From: Bacteroidota bacterium
Lineage (GTDB): Bacteria > Bacteroidota > Bacteroidia > Chitinophagales > Chitinophagaceae
Length of the DNA stretch: 6,508 nucleotides
NCBI GenBank assembly: GCA_023426425.1
Contig: JAFAAT010000035.1
Coordinates: 1-6,508, forward strand
Direction: 5' to 3'
Below the pieces are notes generated by a model that did no database searches, was not told where the DNA came from, and saw only the letters and a list, made by a program, of their open reading frames with translations. Below are positions 5,798-6,508 of the stretch, in pieces. Position 1 is the first letter of the stretch. Each line of letters starts with the position of its first letter. The position numbers were made by a program, and so were the translations under genes.

Positions 5798-6508
5798 ATG
5801 AAGAATGTTCTTGTTATATATTATTCTCAATCGGGGCAGTTAGAACAAATTGCACGAACCATTGCAAAACCGCTATTGGAGTCAGAAGATATAAAAGTTA
5901 CGTTCTATGAAATTGAGATGGAGCAACCCTTTCCATTTCCCTGGAACAAACGGAGTTTCTTCAATGTTTTTCCTGAATCTTTTTTGCAGGTTCCCTCACC
6001 GATCAAGCCGGTTCCTTCTGAAATCCTTGAGACAAGTTTTGACCTGGTGTTGCTGCATTATCAGGTTTGGTATTTATCCCCGTCCATTCCAGTAAATTCA
6101 TTTTTGAAAAGTGCAGATGCCGGAAGAATTCTGAACAATTCTAACGTGGTTACGATAAGTGGGTCAAGGAACATGTGGATTATGGCGCAGGAAAAGATCA
6201 AGAGGCTACTGGTAGCCAACAATGCTCAATTGAAAGGGAATATAGCATTGGTGGATAGATCGGGGAATTTGGTGAGTGTGGTGACGATCGTAAAGTGGAT
6301 GTTTTCAGGTGTTAAGAAAAGGTATCTTGGTATATTTCCAATGCCTGGAGTGTCGGAAAAGGATATCCGTGAATCAGAGAAATTTGGTGAGATCATTTTA
6401 GGTAATCTGCGCAGGAATAGTTTAGAAGAGTTGCAATCTCAGCTGGTTGCACATGATGCTGTGAGAATCAATTCTTTTCTTGTGAAAGTGGATCGCATAG
6501 CCAATAAG
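5798..6508 (+). CDS. darA: DarA-like dialkylresorcinol biosynthesis protein, 3' end missing
   Basis: An open frame of 237 codons begins at the ATG at 5798, 28 bases after the acyltransferase stop, and continues past the right edge. It resembles the proteins annotated as dialkylresorcinol condensing enzyme DarA in flexirubin clusters. These are, from memory, around 300 residues, so roughly a fifth may be missing. The start NVLVIYYSQSGQLEQIA looks like a flavodoxin-type beta strand and FMN phosphate loop (SQSGQ at 10-14). PFPFPW (46-51), LLHYQVWYLSPS (87-98) and TISGSRNMW (124-132) follow. Family knowledge: DarA works with the ketosynthase DarB to form the 2,5-dialkylresorcinol, and DarB does the carbon-carbon joining. 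Inference: DarA takes part in cyclisation or aromatisation, possibly with bound flavin. A DarB gene is expected just downstream. The Shine-Dalgarno is poor (CAGG directly before the ATG). Confidence 0.82.
   Translation, partial: MKNVLVIYYSQSGQLEQIARTIAKPLLESEDIKVTFYEIEMEQPFPFPWNKRSFFNVFPESFLQVPSPIKPVPSEILETSFDLVLLHYQVWYLSPSIPVNSFLKSADAGRILNNSNVVTISGSRNMWIMAQEKIKRLLVANNAQLKGNIALVDRSGNLVSVVTIVKWMFSGVKKRYLGIFPMPGVSEKDIRESEKFGEIILGNLRRNSLEELQSQLVAHDAVRINSFLVKVDRIANK

Noticed and set aside
5907..6095. A 62-codon plus-strand frame inside the DarA-like gene
   Set aside because: It is out of frame with the longer DarA-like reading frame, which has the flavodoxin-like start and stays open to the edge.

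Overview
This window reads as an internal segment of a flexirubin-type (aryl polyene plus dialkylresorcinol ester) pigment cluster from a member of the Bacteroidota. Three things support this. The gene set is characteristic: aromatic amino acid ammonia-lyase, FabG-type ketoreductase, KAS-type ketosynthase, acyl carrier protein, LpxL-like acyltransferase, a DarA-like protein, and a divergent flavin-dependent halogenase or monooxygenase. The ammonia-lyase and ketoreductase closely resemble, from memory, their counterparts in Flavobacterium johnsoniae. A TAnnTTTG promoter element is present and Shine-Dalgarno sequences are mostly weak, both typical of the phylum. Base composition looks moderate, higher than in Flavobacterium, so a Chitinophaga-, Pedobacter- or Dyadobacter-like host is more plausible, but the genus cannot be fixed from this window.

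Layout: positions 1-841 (minus strand) hold the N-terminal 280 residues of a FAD-dependent halogenase-like enzyme that runs off the left edge. A 92-base divergent intergenic region (842-933) separates it from a plus-strand run that continues to the right edge. That run is: tyrosine ammonia-lyase (934-2454); a 193-base gap with an orphan purine-rich Shine-Dalgarno-like block; fabG-like ketoreductase (2648-3379); ketosynthase (start moved to ATG 3397, ends 4620); ACP (GTG start, 4622-4876); LpxL/HtrB-like acyltransferase (ATG 4876, overlapping the ACP stop, ends 5769); and a DarA-like flavodoxin-fold protein (5798 to the edge, incomplete).

How the genes are likely to work together: the ammonia-lyase would deaminate tyrosine to 4-coumarate, the aryl starter. 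The ketosynthase and ketoreductase, with the ACP as carrier, would extend it into an aryl polyene acyl chain; the dehydratase and the starter-activating enzyme must lie outside. DarA, with a DarB ketosynthase expected downstream, would build the dialkylresorcinol. The membrane-associated acyltransferase is a candidate for joining the two halves as an ester or for delivering the product to the envelope. The halogenase-like enzyme would tailor the aromatic ring.

The system is a known type rather than a new one. The points worth a second look are the histidine-lyase-type selectivity pair in a probable tyrosine lyase, the halogenase signature in the divergent flavoenzyme, the flavodoxin-like start of DarA, and the unexplained leader before fabG. 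No tRNA, rRNA, CRISPR array, insertion sequence or convincing rho-independent terminator was seen.
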